Below, in pieces: positions 50,801 through 63,576 of a stretch of 64,000 nucleotides of DNA. The stretch lies in contig HG738139.1 of NCBI GenBank assembly GCA_000499405.2, positions 8,890,616 through 8,954,615 on the forward strand, written 5' to 3'. The position numbers and the translations under genes were made by a program. The first letter of the stretch is position 1. Every line of letters starts with the position of its first letter. The stretch comes from Onchocerca volvulus (taxonomy: Eukaryota > Nematoda > Chromadorea > Rhabditida > Onchocercidae). The notes under the pieces are model-generated. The model did not search any database. It was given only the letters and a program-made list of their open reading frames with translations, and had not been told where the DNA came from.

Positions 50801-53800
50801 TTTTTATGCATAAAATTTGAAATTTTATATTAATTTTAAGGCATACTGTCCTGCTAATTATTGTTTACTTCAGAGAGTAAATTAGTCATTGAATTAAAGA
50901 GATACGCTTGGAATTTGAGTAATCTTAGTTGATTTAAATCAGAAAATAAATAAATAAGTAATCCCAACTCACCTACAGGCGATCGACATGGGTCAACCGC
51001 AACAAACGTCACCGTCGATTTCGATCACTTTGAATGCTATAGGAAGACATACAAAGATGACTGTACGAGTTTCATTCCAAATTAAAATTGAGAAATTGCA
51101 GAACCGTTTCATAAAATTTTATAATTTTTAATTTAAAAGTATTGCATGAGTTTGAAATCGTGCAGGCAAATGGTAAGCCGAAATTGCTGAACGAGAATCG
51201 CTGGGCTCAGCTATCGATATCAGATGCAGATAGCGTCGGTGAAACAATTGGATTAATTGAGGCCGAAGATCCAGACGGAGATCAATTATGGTGGAAAATC
51301 ATTGATGGTAATCCAAACAATACATTCGCCATAAGGTTATTTGTTGAAATAATTAATAAATTTTCTGACAATTTTAGAGGAATCTGCTCTTCATGATATA
51401 TTTTGTTTAGTTTTATAGCTTTTCATCGGGAGTTCTAAAAAAATGATAAATTAGTAATTAGGCTAGAAGATATTGAAGAAATACAAGTAGTGAATATATA
51501 AACAAAAGTATCGATTTTCAAATTTCTGCAAAATTCGAAATATTTTATTTTTCCAGCAAGTAAAATGAAATTTCATTCAAACGGTTGCGTTATTTACCAT
51601 TTCTGCAAATTGCAGCTGCGATGCAGGAGAGTTATACTTGGCGAAAAGTCTTGATTTTATCAAGAGAAACATCACTGAAGTGAGATTGAAATTCTCTGTA
51701 AATGATGGCCTTGATGCTACAGAAGGCACGGTTAGTTCTATAATTTGGCTTATTCGAATAATCTCTTCTCAAAATCTGAAGTAAAAAAGTTTAAAAATGA
51801 GGACAATAGAATAGGATGGACTAAGATACTACTAACAACGCAGTTGTCAGAATCATAAATTGCAGGTATTGATTGAGATATCTCGAAAACATCGAAATCG
51901 ACCTGAATTTGATACTCAGCACCATAAAATTCATGTATCAAGGCTAGCACCTGTAGGGACAGTAATGCACACCTTGAAAGCTACTGTAGAACAAGCGAAT
52001 GGCTCTATCAATAACCGAGGAATAATTTTTGGAATACATGTAGTGGAGGATATCGCTGTTGCCGACAAATTACGTGTCAATCCAAGGTAACTTATGAATT
52101 CCTGAAATCTTGAATTTCATACTTTTAGAGTTAGATCGATAAGCTTTTTCATATTCTTACAGTTCTGGAGAAATAGTTGTTGCTGAACCGCTGAATAACA
52201 TCGTTACCAACTTGTTCACATTGGTTGTATATGCTCGTTTCAATCAGATGATCAACTATGCACTGATCAATATATCATTGCATGATGAGGCCAAAATGCC
52301 ACCGAAATTCGTTGTTTCCAAATATGTCGCATCCATCTCAGCCAGGTTTGCCTGATCACAATGACGAATCATTTATTCAATAATTTGCTCTATAGACACT
52401 CAAGTATCGCCAGATCTGAATCATTTTTCTTGATTCTTTAATGTATTAGCCAATCAGTGAAACTAAATTAAAAATTCATTTTTTTCCGTTGAGAAAAATG
52501 ATATAATCTATTTTTTATACTCAGAAATAGTGAAATTATTTCACTTCAGCTTAAAACATGATCAAATCTTACTTACCATTTTTTAAAATTTTGTTTTTAA
52601 ATTAAAAATCTTCCTGTTTATAGTTCACCGGTGGGAACAAGAATTTTGACAGTGCGTGCATACGATTTGAATCATAGCAATATCGAATACTCAATCATCG
52701 AAGGTATTTAAAATTTTTGGCTTACTGATGTGAATGATTGAATGCATTTCGATATATGTTAATTAGCTGATGTTGTTATGGCAATATTTATTGTAAAAAA
52801 GAAAAAAAACTTCAGAAAAAAATAAAACTTAGTATGGATTTTTATCGTTATTTCAGTATTTTCAATTACATTTTTGTTTGCTTATTTATTTGTTTCACTC
52901 GAATTCATAGGCAATGAAGGCGGTCACTTTGCAATCAATCAATACAGCGGTGAGATCAAATTAATTTCTCCACTGATATCATACGGTAGTGAAGGAGCAA
53001 TGTTGATAGTACAGGCTAGTATCCAACAAAATGACAATTTAGCTGATCGATGCAATGTTGAAATAAATATAGCCAATGATGATCTTGGACGCGTCAGTTT
53101 TCCTCAGTAAGTAAAAAATTTGATTCTTAATTTTGATTGTTTCTTTTCAATGGCATTATTTCTATCTTAAGATGCCATTATCACTTTCTTTGATGCTTGA
53201 TATCTCTCATCATTATCACTCATTTTTCTCGGTACAAAATATTCTTTAGATATGTTTCCGAGCATTTTGAATCGGAGTTTTGAAATTTTACTAAAAAAAC
53301 TCTTGTCTAAAGCCTGTAAATCAATAAGATTTTGAAATTGGGATAGAAAATAAATAAAGGAAAACAATACATTTGACGGCTATACATATCGTTTGTGTCT
53401 TCATCAAATATTTCGGTTTAAGTTTTAAAAATTTACTACTGAATTCCAAAGCTGAGCCAAAGATTCTTAGATAAGTTTTCCCAATTATGATTTCTTTTAA
53501 TATCATTTTGTTATCATTTATTAATTTTTCAGATCATCATATTCCCTATCCATACACGAATCTACACCATCTAATACGATCGTTTATACATTAAACACGA
53601 ATAGTGTCACTAGCATCCGGTATAGTTTCCGGGATCCATGTCCGTCCCTCTCAGTGCATCCAATTTCCGGAATTATCTCTACAAGACAGATTACTAGTAC
53701 TGCGTCAGTTCCTCATACTTGCATGGCTATTGCACGAAATGCAATGGGAACTGAAGATTTTATGGAGCTGAAGATCAAAGTAAGCTTTTCTTACAGTTAA

Positions 53801-56800
53801 CATAGATCATCTGATCGATCTTCATCCCACTGACCCTATCATCCATTTTCAGAACTGCTCATTATAAGGAAGAAAATTATGCAAAGCAAGTAATTATTCG
53901 AGAAATGAAGGAAATTCCTAAAAATGAGAAGAGAAAACAGAAAGATTAAATAGTAGTAAGAACGATGAACACTGCAAAAAAAATTAAATGACAATATTTA
54001 CTGTTATGAAAAAAATGAATAAACAGAAGTTTTACTTGATATTTGAACATTTGTGTTCCAACATTTTGCTCAGATATGATTCCTATTCTACATTTTTGCA
54101 TTTAATTTTCAATTTCCAAATATTACAGTTCGAATTTTCAAGGACTACAATACTCAAATTTCAAGATTCAACTTTCAAGTATTACAATTTAAATATCTTT
54201 GCAAACCAAATGATTTCAGATTGTTAGTGAGAACCAGTATGCACCGTACTTCAATAATACCATTTATCAAGGATACATTCAGGAAAATATGCCACCAAGT
54301 TTGATTTTTTACTTACAATCATTTGGAATGTCAATTTTTAATAAAATTTCACTAATTAGTCAAATATTTGATGAGGAGGAAAATTTTGCAAATAAATTTT
54401 TAGAACTGTTAAATTTTTTAAATCGTAATGAAGGATCTGATTTTGCAGATTCATCGGTGTTGTTAAAAGATGGCCGTCAATTGCTTGTGAAAGCAGTTGA
54501 TCACGACAAAGGAATCAATGGGCTTGTTAATTATCGTATTGTTTCACCGCTTGAACCATATTTCACGGTCGACTACATCTCTGGTGCTGTTCTAACAAAA
54601 GCAGTAATTGACTTCGAGAAAGTTAGTGCTTCCATAAATATATTCAAAGATGTAGCAAGGAGGAATCTGTTTCATCGTAGATACAGTACTGTTAATTCAG
54701 ATGACGTATTTTAATTAATTTCAACAAAAGGGAAGAGAGGTCACTTTTCTAATATTTGTATTGTGAAATGTTACCCAAAATTTTTGATTTCATTTAAAAA
54801 TTGTTTATATTTTCAAAGATACAGTAAGAAAAACTTAGTTTTGTCGATATTTCCAATGATATGTTAATAATTATATTTAAAGGTTTTCATTTCTATTTAT
54901 GATATATCATATCATATTCTCATACTCCACTCTGGCAGATATTCCCTTTTCTCCCTTTTGATGCTTATAAAGATACTATTCTCTTTTTTTTTCTAACTTT
55001 TATCTTTTGTCAAGGAAATATTCATTTTCCATTGTAGATTAGAAGAAAAACTCAGAATAAATTGATCAGTAGTTTCACTTATCAATGTCCGTGACTGATT
55101 ACTGATTACGTTTTAGATAAGACATTGGTCATTTTATGTTCAAGCAAGTGATTCTGCACCACGGATGTTGACATCACCAGTGTCTGCTTTGGTTGAAATA
55201 TTGGTTGTTGATGTAAATGATGTGGCACCTTCTTTCATCCAAAAACACTACAATGCAACACTTTTTCTGCCAACTCTTAAAGGTTTGCAAAATTCTTGTC
55301 GATTTCATTTTCTTTTTCTTCTTCATTTCCAAATTATTGATTGATAATTTTGATTTTGAGCTGAAAAAGAATTTTAAATTTTTGAAAGTAGAAGATATTT
55401 CTGTGTAACTATATAAACTAAATGAGTGAGTATTATTACATATAAACTAGCAGATAAGCGATTTATTAAACGTAAGTTTAGAACTTTACAAGTATAAGTC
55501 TAGCAATTAACCAATTTACTAAGATTAAATCTAGAGAGAAATTAGCTACCAAAAATAAGCTTATCAAGTAGACAACTTTTCTTTTTGCGATTTTTGTGTA
55601 GCTTCAAGTAAAGAAAAAAAAGAATTGAAGTTGATTGTATCATTGTGATTTAATAATTAGACCTGTAATGAGTCGTACTTGAAAATATTTTTTCAGGTAC
55701 GACAATATGCTATGTATCAGCTAAAGACATCGATACAGTAGGTGTATTACGTTATGCCATTATCGGATCCGGCGATAGCAAATTATTTGCTGTTGAAGAA
55801 TTTACGGGACGCATTTATACGGATGGTAATAGTTCGGCTGATTATGTAAAAAACAATTATGAGGTAATCATAATATTATCTGTCATAAAGTTGTGAGATG
55901 AACTTCAATTTCAACTTTTTGAGGACAGATAACAAATTCTACTAATCAGATCTTTGCACTGATTTATAATTCGGATCAAGTTTTAAAATTACGAAAAAAC
56001 TCACACTTAAAGTTCTGTTGTTTCAACAATGAATTTTAAGAAGATGATTTATTAAATGTCAGTTTCAGATTAACTTAGTCGTGTCGGATGGTTTGAAATC
56101 AGATTTTGCGATCCTATCGGTTCGCACTGAAAACACTTCTCAGATTGGAAATACGATCAAATTTTTGGAAACAAACTATGAAGCAATGATACTAGAAAAC
56201 ATATCATCATCTGTACCAGAGCGATTACTAACTGTCCGTGCCAGGAGTGCGACCAATGATAGCCTTCTTTACAGCATTTTAAATCCGAACAACTATTTCA
56301 CAGTCGGCACCATATCCGGAATTATCAGCTGGACTGGTACTACTATTGATCGAGAAAAAGTATCCATGGTGCAATTTATTGTACAGGTATGTTTTTGGGC
56401 GTTTTTTTTTTCCCGCGTCATGAAGAATTTTTAGATTCTTTTTTTTTTCAGTTTTATAAGATTATAAATGATGAAAAATTTTGGTTTCCTCTTCAAGAAG
56501 ATTTTTTTTGTTCACAAAAATGATTTTAAAATATCACTGAAAGACTGAAAATTTCTAGGCACGACGATTAAATGGCGGCAACGAGCGAGCGCAAAGTATT
56601 GTGACAATCAAAATTGAGGATAAAAACGATTGCGAACCACAGTTTATCGGTCTTCCATATGAGCTTACAATTGCACGTAATATTAAGCCAGGTGATAAAG
56701 TAATCAGTGTGAAGGCTATTGATGCTGACGAGGGATTCAACGGTGTTGTTAGGTTCGTTAAGATTTTATCAAATCTGATTAAATTGAGTGGGAATGACGC

Positions 56801-59800
56801 AGAAACTATCATCTAGCAGGAAAGAAGCAGAAGCTTTTGATTCCTTCGATAGGCGATTTTTATGAAATCTGTGAGAAATTTCTTTTTTTTGAAAAATAAA
56901 ATTGTTTAAATTTTTTCAGCCAGCAGAGCCTACTTGACTAAATTCTAGCAACCTTAAAAAAAAAAGAGATCTTTTTTTAAATGATGGAAAATTTATACGA
57001 TTTTAAAGGATATGCTGATCGGAAAAAAAAAACCATTTAGTCTTATAATTTGGTATAGCAATTTTTCATCTTTTTTGATCTAATTTCATTTAACTCCAAG
57101 GTTAAATGCTATCTAATTATGTATGATCTATTTCAGGTATAGATTGAAAACAGGCTCGAATTATTTTGATATTAACAAATATGATGGGAAGATTGTTATT
57201 AGTCAATCATTTGAAAGTGCTAATTTCGATAGTGTTTTATTGGAAGTTGTTGCAGAAGATCAAGGTAAGCAAAAAATTGAAATGATTTTGAAGAAGCATT
57301 TACAAATTTCCGTCAGTGTAATAGATGGTTATACATCATTCATGTAACATTTTAAATTTCGAATTGACTTTCGAAGCAAAAATTTAAAATAAATTTCTGT
57401 TTCAGGAAAGCCCTCTCTATCATCGTCAGCTTCTGTCACGATACATATTGTTGATCGGAATATACCAATACTTGGTAATCGGTATCAAGAAGCTCATATT
57501 CTAGAAAATGCAGCACCCGGTTCCTCGGTGACAAATATTCATGCGGTAAGCAATGCAGGAGGTAGGATCGGTTACATAATTAAATCTGGAAATGATGATA
57601 ATCACTTCGAAATCGATTTTGACACAGGTAATTTTTTGATTAGTTAGTTGATTCATGATGAGTTTTGCTGAAACAATATTCAAATTTCAGTCATGCGGCC
57701 TCGAAAATGATATAGTTCATTTTTTTTTTTCAATTTCCGAACGGATTTGTCAGTTTAGTTTGTAATTCTAAATTAATTCCATTTCAACCACAGAAATCAA
57801 CTTCCTTTCAAGGTATCAAATTAATGATTTACTTTTCAATTTTACATATTTCATGGTTTTATAATTGCACCGAGCAAGTTATTTATTTAGGTATAATAAG
57901 TGTCCAAAAAGTATTGGATCGCGAGAAATGCGCTTTCTATAATTTAACTATTGTTGCGATCGACGTTACTCGACTAGGAGTACGGGCAGAAAGTTATGTG
58001 GTCATAAAAGTTGATGATATAAGTGATACTGCTCCTCATTTCACCCAACTTTTCTACAATGTATCAATAAGTGAAGCAACACCGATTGGTACTCAGCTTC
58101 TGAAGGTTGGTAGATTTTTAAATCTTATTTTTAATAATCGAATGGAATATTTTAGAGATATGATAGTTATCATTTTTTACACTGATATTTGATTCGAATA
58201 TTATAATTGTAATTCTTCATTTAGTAGTTCAGTTCCTTTACCAATTTCAGATTGAAGCAGTTGATCCGGATATAAGTGATAATTACATTTCATACGGAAT
58301 TATTGGACCAGATGCTTCAGGTAATTTTTATGTATTCTTAAAACATTAAAAGCAAAAGAAGACTGGAAGATTTACTGGCGGAGAATCATTTGAATCAAAT
58401 TGCATGGAATAAAAACCGGTAATTTGGAACCTTTATTTCCGACTGATCCTGTAACTAATGTTAACTATTTCATGTAAGAAAGAAGTAGAACTAAACATTT
58501 TAAGTGCTCTCGGTTGATCTTCGAAATGGCGTTGTATCACTCATGAAACCGCTGGACTTCGAAACGAAACGCTTGTTTAAATTTAAACTAACTGCTTCCG
58601 ATTCCATGCAGTTAACATCAGAAGCGGTAAATATTTATTGTTTGACTTTCCAATTATCATTTCAGCCATGTAATAGAAACTTACGTTTTATCTTATAAAA
58701 TATTTGAAAATGATGATTTCAAAATGCATTTTCTTAATTTTATTTGGCATTCTATTCCGATTCTCACTTCAACAACATTTTCAGGATTTGTTGTTGCACG
58801 TTACGGATGCAAATGATATTGCTCCAAGGTTTATTTCAAAAGTGTTCCACAGTACCATAGAAAGCGAAACTCCCGCGAATCATTTCATTGCGAAATTGGA
58901 CGCTTCTGATGAGGTAAATTTTTATTTACGTCGAACTTCATAATAATCTCTAAAAAAACTTTCAGAAAATTTTGGGACAGGAAAAAGATTAAGACAGCTC
59001 TTTTTGGGACTGAGAACTTAAGACTTATCTCTTTTTTAAAGTTTATTTCTCTTTAGGAATCGTTAGATTGCAATTTTAAGAATGCAAGAACTAAAATATT
59101 AAGAGAATACTGAAATATTCCAGGATACAACATCAAATCTCGAAGATGGCAATCGATTCCTGTTCTCCATCATAGATGGTGATGAGACTTTGCTGCAAAT
59201 TAACCATTCTACAGGTGTTGTATCATTGTTACGAGTAGTTGCCGAGGATGATCTTAAAATTGGCAAGAAACACTTCAACATATCAGTGAGCGATGGTATT
59301 TTCACGGATTTTTGCTTACTGGTGGTAAAAATTATTAGAAGCCAAAGTAGGCAACAATCGCCACGTTTTGAACGAACGCATTATTCTGCAAGTGTACAAG
59401 AAAATAGGTACGACATTATGTACAACATGAAAAAACGAGATTTCGAGATTTTTCAGATGTATTGTCTTGAAGTATTTTCCGTAATTAATTCGCCAGTACT
59501 TATGGTTTTTAAAAATTGAATAGACTGGCAGTTCAATGAAACAGTCAAGTTTTTTATAATCATTAGAAGTTTTTAAATTGCTCTTTTACAGACCAAGTGG
59601 TGTGACAGTGATGACTGTTCAGGCATATAATGGCATATCTCCTCTAAAATATTCATTTCACGATTGTTATGAAAACTGTTCTGGAGTATTGAATATAGAT
59701 GAAAGGACGGGCAGAATCTACACTGGGTTTGTTGTCACTTAATTACGGGGAATTTTTTTTTGTTTCTTTTTTTGTTTCTTTAATTATCTTTAAAAAAGTT

Positions 59801-62800
59801 AGACAACAAACGAACTTTGTAATAACTCTTTTAAAGAAATCCATTTAATTACGAAACACAACGCGTTCATCAATTCATCATTATGGTTATCGATGCTGGT
59901 GATCGGCGTGCTTTTGCTACATTAACTGTGAATGTAATTGATGAAAATGATAACACTCCGCAATTCATCTCTTCGAATATCGAAATATCAGTGCCTGTTG
60001 ATTCGCGTCCTGGAGAATCAGTCTTAATGGTGATTCTTGGCCATAATTCGACGCAAATGGATATTTGAAAATTATCCATATTATCTATTCTTCTCGATTT
60101 TGTAGTGAAATTTACATTTTCCTTAACTTTTGCTATTAAATGAAACCATGCGGTAATTATATCAAAGAACCGAGAATTTCGACAATCTCAAGCTCTATAA
60201 AATCTAAATTTAAATTCATTCTTGACATTTTGAGGTATTTGCTTTTGATGACGATGTTGGCGATGAATTGGAATACAGCCTTGTTGATGGTGATGAATTT
60301 CGCTCCAAATATTTTGCAATTCATCCAAAACAAGGGTTAATTAGCGTGCAGGAGCCATTAAATGATCTTGGTTTGTGACTTTATTAAATTAACTGCTAAT
60401 TACTTTAAATTATAAAATACCTTTTTCTTGCATCTTTTATCTGATTGCTTTATCTGTACTTTTCACGTTTTAATATCTTTCATTCTGAATTAATTGCTTC
60501 GGATTATACTAAATTTAAGATTTAAAATAGATATGTCAGACGCAAAATGAAGGCATAGCTTTGGAATTTGTCGTAATCATTGGGTATTCATTTTCAGTTG
60601 GTGAACGAATTTCCTTATTTATTCGTGTGACAGATAGTGCAAATCCTCCTCATCAAAATGAAACATCTATTATATTGAATATCAGTCCGATTGTTCATCT
60701 ACCGAGATTCTCTACGCAACATTTCCTTTTTTCGGTGTCAGAAGATGCGCCTATTGGAACAATTGTGGGTCGCCTTCAACAGGATTCTCATCTCGGTAAT
60801 TTACTTAAAATTAAGTAAATCCATAGTTGATAACTACGATTATTCCAGCATTAATTTTTTTTGTTCACAGTGCTGAGAAAAATTGCGATTTATGATGTAA
60901 ATTTAAATAAAAACAGCGAAGTGGCATGCTGATTACTATTGAATTTTTCTCTTTCTAATCCCTAATCTGTGAATTTAAATTATTGTTTGCGCATGTTGAA
61001 CTAATCAGTCTAAGCATAAACAGCGAGAAATGGTTAAATTTTAGAACTCCTGGATGTATTTTTTTCATTGGTTGGAATGGATCACCTGCCAGATATCCCG
61101 TTTTCCATAAAGCAAGAAAGTGGATTAATTGTTGTCAATAGTAAACTGGATTACGAGGAAGTTTGTTTTAAATTCGTTGGAGAAATTCTGTTAGAAGCCT
61201 AACTAGTGATTTTTTGCCGACATCTTCAATATCCTTTGAAAGTTTCATGTTAAGCCGATTTTGTTGTATTATCTTAGCAAGAAATGCCCTGCTTAAATGC
61301 TCTGTGATTTCTCGTATTAGAGGAAATGTTTAACTTGAGATGTCCTCATTTCTATAATTGCTCCAGTTTCTCGATATTTCTGAATCCTTTCGAATGTAGG
61401 AATCTATCTACTCGTTGATTTGAATTACACTGGAATATGCTCAGAATGTGAGTAAGACGAGGATGTATCTTTTGATCTTTTTTCGCAATCTTTCCGTATT
61501 ATATATATATGGTGACAAACGTGAATAGAATCGACACTTTCTATATTTCGTAATCTTCACGAACTTTCATCGTTTAAGTTTTCCACGCAGAGGAATACAA
61601 AAAAATTTGAAACTATCCATCTCGTTCTCTTCAGACACACGAAATACGTTTCCTCGTGAGTTTGCACTCGGAGAAGCAATTTAGCGCAAAGGCTGTATCT
61701 CTGGTGACAATAAGAATAACGGACGTGAATGATAACAAACCACGCTTTGAAAGTGCACATGAACGTATCGCTATTTCGGAAGATTTGCCAATTGGCAGCA
61801 GTATTACGGTAGTTAGAGCAATAGACGATGATGCTATGGGTTTGAATTCGAAACTTCAGTACATTTTGGAAGAGGTATTGCTGACTGATTTCGAATTATC
61901 ATATGATATTATCACTCGTTTTCTTTTTTTTTTTTTAAATGAAAATGAAATATTTCAGGAAGTTATAGACCTCGTTTCTTTACTATTCGATAATTTTTTG
62001 GAACTATTGTATTTTATCCAATTTTAGGGCAACATCAATGGTACTTTTAAATTGAATCAAGAAACAGGTTTGCTCACACTACTGAAAGAAATTGATAGAG
62101 AAACAATCGAAGAGTATCTATTAATAGTTAGTGCTCGAGATGAAAATAGACAAAGTACCCGGAAGAAGATAACTATTGTCGTTAGAGATGTCAACGATTC
62201 GCCTCCACAATTCTCACAAGAAATTTATTCTGTTCAATACTATATGGAAGATTTAAGAATGGGACAGAACATTTTGCAGCTGCAAATTCATGTAAGTGAT
62301 TGATTGATCGTACTATCTAAAGTTCAGGTGATCTGCCCCAAGCATTTGCATTCAGTTCTATATAAAACCATTAATAATCTAGTTATTAGACGAATTGATT
62401 AAATAATAAACTGGTAGATATCTCTCAAGATATTTTTTCCTTTATTTATGAAGATTTTTAGAAAATGTCAATTTCACTATATTTTGAGTAATTTACTTTA
62501 AACTGAATTAGAGTTTTTGCTACATAATTAATAAAATCAGGATCCTGATTTATATCCGAACAATGTCACCAAGCTATACATTATAACTGGTAATGAACAC
62601 GGGATATTTGATCTGGAAAAAAACATTCTTGTACTTTCTAAGCTTCCATCAGATTCCCAGTCTCTTGAACTGTATCTTCTGATACTTGCATACGATGGAA
62701 AATACACAGCGAAAACTGAAGTCACGGTATTTATGAATATTTTATTCAAAAAACTTACGTTTCCATTAATTCAACAAATTTAACGAATTGTTTTCATATT

Positions 62801-63576
62801 ATTTAGCTAACGTTTTCTAATCTTCAGTTCAGGCAATGCTGCAGCATTTACATACGTAGTCTTCCAGATTAGCTAGAATTTAAGGAAAAAAAAAACCAGA
62901 TGCTTCCGTTGAATAGTCGACTCCAAAGTAAGATTTCATGTAATCAAATTTTAATGAAACCAAAATTCAAGAATTGCCACTGTAGCTGTTTTAACTAAAC
63001 TTATTGATCTTGTCAACTCAAATTTACCGTTACAGGTGAAACTGTTGTCGAACTTTTCACAGTTACAGTGTGAACTTGAAGAAACTCTCACAAATATAAC
63101 AGAAAATTCTCCACCTGGCACTATTATTAAAATGGGATATCAAAAATTAGGCAATTCGGTTCGGTTCTATCTTACTGGATCAGAATCTGACTTATTTGGT
63201 GTTGAAAAAAATGGAACAGTAGTCGTTCGTAAAAAATTTAGCTCACATGTTTCAAATAAGGTTTGTTTCCTCGACTGTTTTTTTTCTTTCACCCGATATT
63301 ATGAAACGCTTTTTAACATCATAGAGTTTTTTAAAAGTGATAAAGCCTTATTTGTGAGGCACATTTGAATGGTAGAACTGGTCCGATTTGATAAGCAAAT
63401 TTGTAGGTCGAATTATTTCTTCGTACGGAAACTCCGAATAATTTATGCATTCAACGCATAATCGTTAAGATTGAAAGGACGACTAAAGGCAAAGTTACTT
63501 TTAAGCAATCTGTTTTTTATGGTATGGTTCGGGAAAATAATAATGCCACCAGAGAAGAAAAATTATTCATAACCAG
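41854..63576 (+). CDS. cdh-4: Fat-like giant cadherin, probable cdh-4 orthologue (5' part, continues past window)
   Basis: At least 52 exons join in frame into about 3,020 codons, and the last exon here (63407-63576) ends at a donor in mid-codon, so the gene continues. A signal peptide (MTSLLLALLLFGCGLSG) is followed by cadherin repeats with EN.P.GT starts, LDRE/LDYE motifs and D.NDN.P ends. Colinear similarity to Fat proteins is strong at the N-terminus: YNVSLEENARGK, IRMGIPL, FLRIRY...LNREL and TDQNDAGPIF. It recurs in repeats 8-10 (DVNENLSPP, SYWLTIEASD). Length and Fat-type order favour cdh-4 over shorter nematode cadherins. Fat cadherins are single-pass adhesion receptors for tissue polarity, neuronal migration and morphogenesis. 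The remaining repeats, EGF and laminin-G domains, membrane segment and tail must lie beyond the window. Confidence 0.92.
45258..50132 (+). other. cdh-4: Cadherin exons 8-19: rest of repeat 4 to repeat 10
   Basis: Exons: 45258-45384, 45623-45731, 46243-46394, 46609-46848, 47338-47616, 47788-47990, 48090-48240, 48565-48789, 48940-49063, 49208-49333, 49691-49905, 50021-50132. Clear linker motifs are TDSNDHCP (exon 9), TDVNDNAP (exon 14), DVNENLSPP (exon 16) and DKNDHVP (exon 18). Repeat starts include RIAEDTVIGTKIL, IPEDYPNNALL and SVPENSPENAVIV. LDRE occurs in exons 13 and 18. The DVNENL linker and the following SYWLTIEASD are hallmarks of the corresponding Fat repeats, which fixes the register against vertebrate Fat proteins. 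Confidence 0.88.
50240..55282 (+). other. cdh-4: Cadherin exons 20-32: rest of repeat 10 to start of repeat 17
   Basis: Exons: 50240-50453, 50596-50746, 50979-51062, 51166-51335, 51616-51730, 51866-52086, 52163-52345, 52624-52703, 52911-53106, 53533-53779, 54220-54298, 54449-54621, 55117-55282. TDLNDNAP is intact in exon 20 and DVNDVAP in exon 32. Between them repeats 11-16 are poor in calcium motifs: linkers read like HDEAKMPP and ANDDLGRVSFP, and several LDRE positions are replaced. Repeat starts remain visible (SRLAPVGTVM, SSPVGTRIL, HESTPSNTIV, QENMPPNSSV). The short exon 30 joins exon 31 through an Asn codon (ENMPPNSS), although the intron between them happens to stay open. Confidence 0.88.
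55697..60795 (+). other. cdh-4: Cadherin exons 33-46: rest of repeat 17 to start of repeat 25
   Basis: Exons: 55697-55863, 56069-56386, 56559-56752, 57137-57264, 57406-57627, 57891-58105, 58251-58320, 58505-58626, 58785-58913, 59124-59407, 59592-59726, 59837-60029, 60235-60370, 60598-60795. Linkers include EDKNDCEP, DDISDTAP, TDANDIAP and DENDNTP. Repeat starts include LENAAPGSSV, SEATPIGTQLL, ESETPANHFI and SEDAPIGTIV. Exon 34, the largest, holds a linker region with no recognisable D.ND motif before repeat 18 (ILENISSSVPERLL). The next join after exon 46 is uncertain; see the candidate exon at 60871. Confidence 0.88.
60871..60921 (+). other. cdh-4: Candidate cadherin exon with unresolved donor
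   Basis: TTGTTCACAG precedes an open stretch reading VLRKIAIYDVNLNKNSEV, which supplies the D.D..NS.V segment expected in mid-repeat 25. The upstream phase fits exon 46. However, the next exon (61045-61160, ELLDVFFSLVG) needs one base carried over, and the only GT dinucleotides here (GTAAAT, GTGGCA) give zero. Joining exon 46 straight to 61045 keeps frame but drops this segment from the repeat. Possible causes are a non-GT donor, a missed base in the sequence, or genuine loss of the exon. Confidence 0.4.
61045..63576 (+). other. cdh-4: Cadherin exons 48-53: rest of repeat 25 to start of repeat 29
   Basis: Exons: 61045-61160, 61635-61874, 62028-62291, 62541-62726, 63036-63260, 63407-63576. 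Repeat 25 ends with the well-formed TDVNDNKPRF, followed by SEDLPIGSSITVVRAIDDD and IDRET in repeat 26, then RDVNDSPPQF. Repeat 27 begins YYMEDLRMGQNIL, repeat 28 ITENSPPGTII, and repeat 29 starts with VFYGMVRENN in the last exon. The final donor (63577) leaves two bases of an Arg codon open, so translation continues beyond the window. Confidence 0.9.

Noticed and set aside
54289..54714. 141-codon open frame within the cadherin gene
   Set aside because: It runs through the intron between exons 30 and 31, which happens to stay open. The intron part is AT-biased, and the spliced reading ENMPPNSS fits a cadherin repeat start.
41854..63576. Dachsous-type cadherin (cdh-1) or cdh-3 identity
   Set aside because: More than 3,000 codons of continuous repeats remain unfinished at the window edge, and the N-terminal and DVNENL-repeat signatures align with the Fat family.
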